Assembly: GCA_029063275.1 (NCBI GenBank)
Contig: JAIDOO010000289.1
Location: 1-6,491 of the forward strand
Direction: 5' to 3'
From: Clostridia bacterium
GTDB taxonomy: Bacteria > Bacillota > Clostridia > Christensenellales > Borkfalkiaceae
DNA length: 6,491 nucleotides
Numbering within the stretch: position 1 is the first letter of the stretch; every line of letters begins with the position of its first letter. A program made the translations under genes and the position numbers. The notes under the pieces are model-generated. The model worked only from the letters and a program-made list of their open reading frames with translations, made no database searches and was not told the DNA's origin. This document shows, piece after piece, positions 6,441-6,491 of the stretch.

Positions 6441-6491
6441 CTAATCACCGCCTTCGGTATATAATTCGTAGTTATTATCGCCGCTATTTAA
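6441..6491 (-). CDS. 3' end of an unidentified upstream gene (partial)
   Basis: Reading the minus strand from the window edge, one frame is open for 16 codons and ends in TAG at 6443-6441, only 3 nt before the infB start. The visible C-terminus reads LNSGDNNYELYTEGGD, a polar and mildly acidic tail with no recognisable domain. In Firmicutes the genes just before infB are usually nusA, ylxR (YlxR/RNase P modulator family) and ylxQ (L7Ae-like). Any of these could end here, and an acidic tail would suit NusA, but the fragment is too short to choose. The tight spacing and the infB ribosome-binding site lying inside the last codons support a real gene end over chance. The rest of the gene lies outside the window. 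Confidence 0.5.
   Translation of the reverse strand, partial: LNSGDNNYELYTEGGD
6443..6454 (-). promoter_or_regulatory. Strong ribosome-binding site for infB
   Basis: The minus strand reads AAGGCGGTGATT just before TAGTATATG. This matches the complement of the usual 16S 3' tail (AAGGAGGTGATC) except for one internal C and the last base, so pairing could be long. It lies inside the final Glu-Gly-Gly-Asp codons of the upstream gene, so ribosomes finishing that gene would pass directly over it. It supports the ATG at 6437 as the infB start. Confidence 0.75.

Noticed and set aside
6016..6444. 142-codon open frame on the plus strand opposite the infB N-terminal region
   Set aside because: It is antisense to the Ala/Lys/Glu-rich part of IF2. 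Its Ala/Ser/Cys/Phe-rich composition is what the reverse complement of that low-complexity region gives, and it has no recognisable domain.
1..6491. Novel defence, mobile or RNA-guided system
   Set aside because: I looked for direct-repeat arrays, transposase-like frames, tRNAs and large non-coding gaps. The window is almost fully covered by a conserved housekeeping operon with no gene-free stretch over 60 nt.

Overview
The window carries one densely packed minus-strand operon of translation, RNA-processing and cofactor genes. It reads from the high-coordinate end to the low one: [end of an unidentified gene] - infB - rbfA - nrnA - truB - ribF - an endonuclease IV-like TIM-barrel gene - [possible start of another gene]. 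Everything supported is on the minus strand. I see no mobile element, CRISPR array, tRNA or rRNA. The gene order and the NrnA-type DHH phosphoesterase between rbfA and truB point to a Firmicutes genome, most likely a clostridial lineage. The moderate base composition and somewhat diverged active-site motifs would suit an uncultured gut or anaerobic clostridium, but that placement is inference.

Layout. Positions 6441-6491 hold the last codons of an upstream gene whose final codons contain the infB Shine-Dalgarno. infB (6437-3981) encodes full-length IF2 with a long low-complexity N-terminal region. rbfA follows after 8 nt, and its likely start is at 3972. nrnA overlaps rbfA by 11 nt, truB overlaps nrnA by 4 nt (ATGA), ribF overlaps truB by 7 nt, and the TIM-barrel gene overlaps ribF by 4 nt (ATGA). 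The last 59 nt hold an AT-rich imperfect inverted repeat and a plausible start codon for a further gene. No intrinsic terminator is visible, so the transcript probably continues.

How the genes fit together. IF2 positions initiator tRNA and joins the subunits. RbfA matures the 30S subunit. TruB makes psi55 in tRNA. NrnA degrades short RNA oligonucleotides and pAp. RibF makes FMN and FAD. The last gene resembles the endonuclease IV / xylose-isomerase-like TIM-barrel superfamily and has no obvious translation role. The first five form a well-known conserved cluster. I found no convincing evidence of a novel system. The points most worth a second look are the altered metal-site motif in the TIM-barrel protein and the degenerate adenylyltransferase motifs in RibF.
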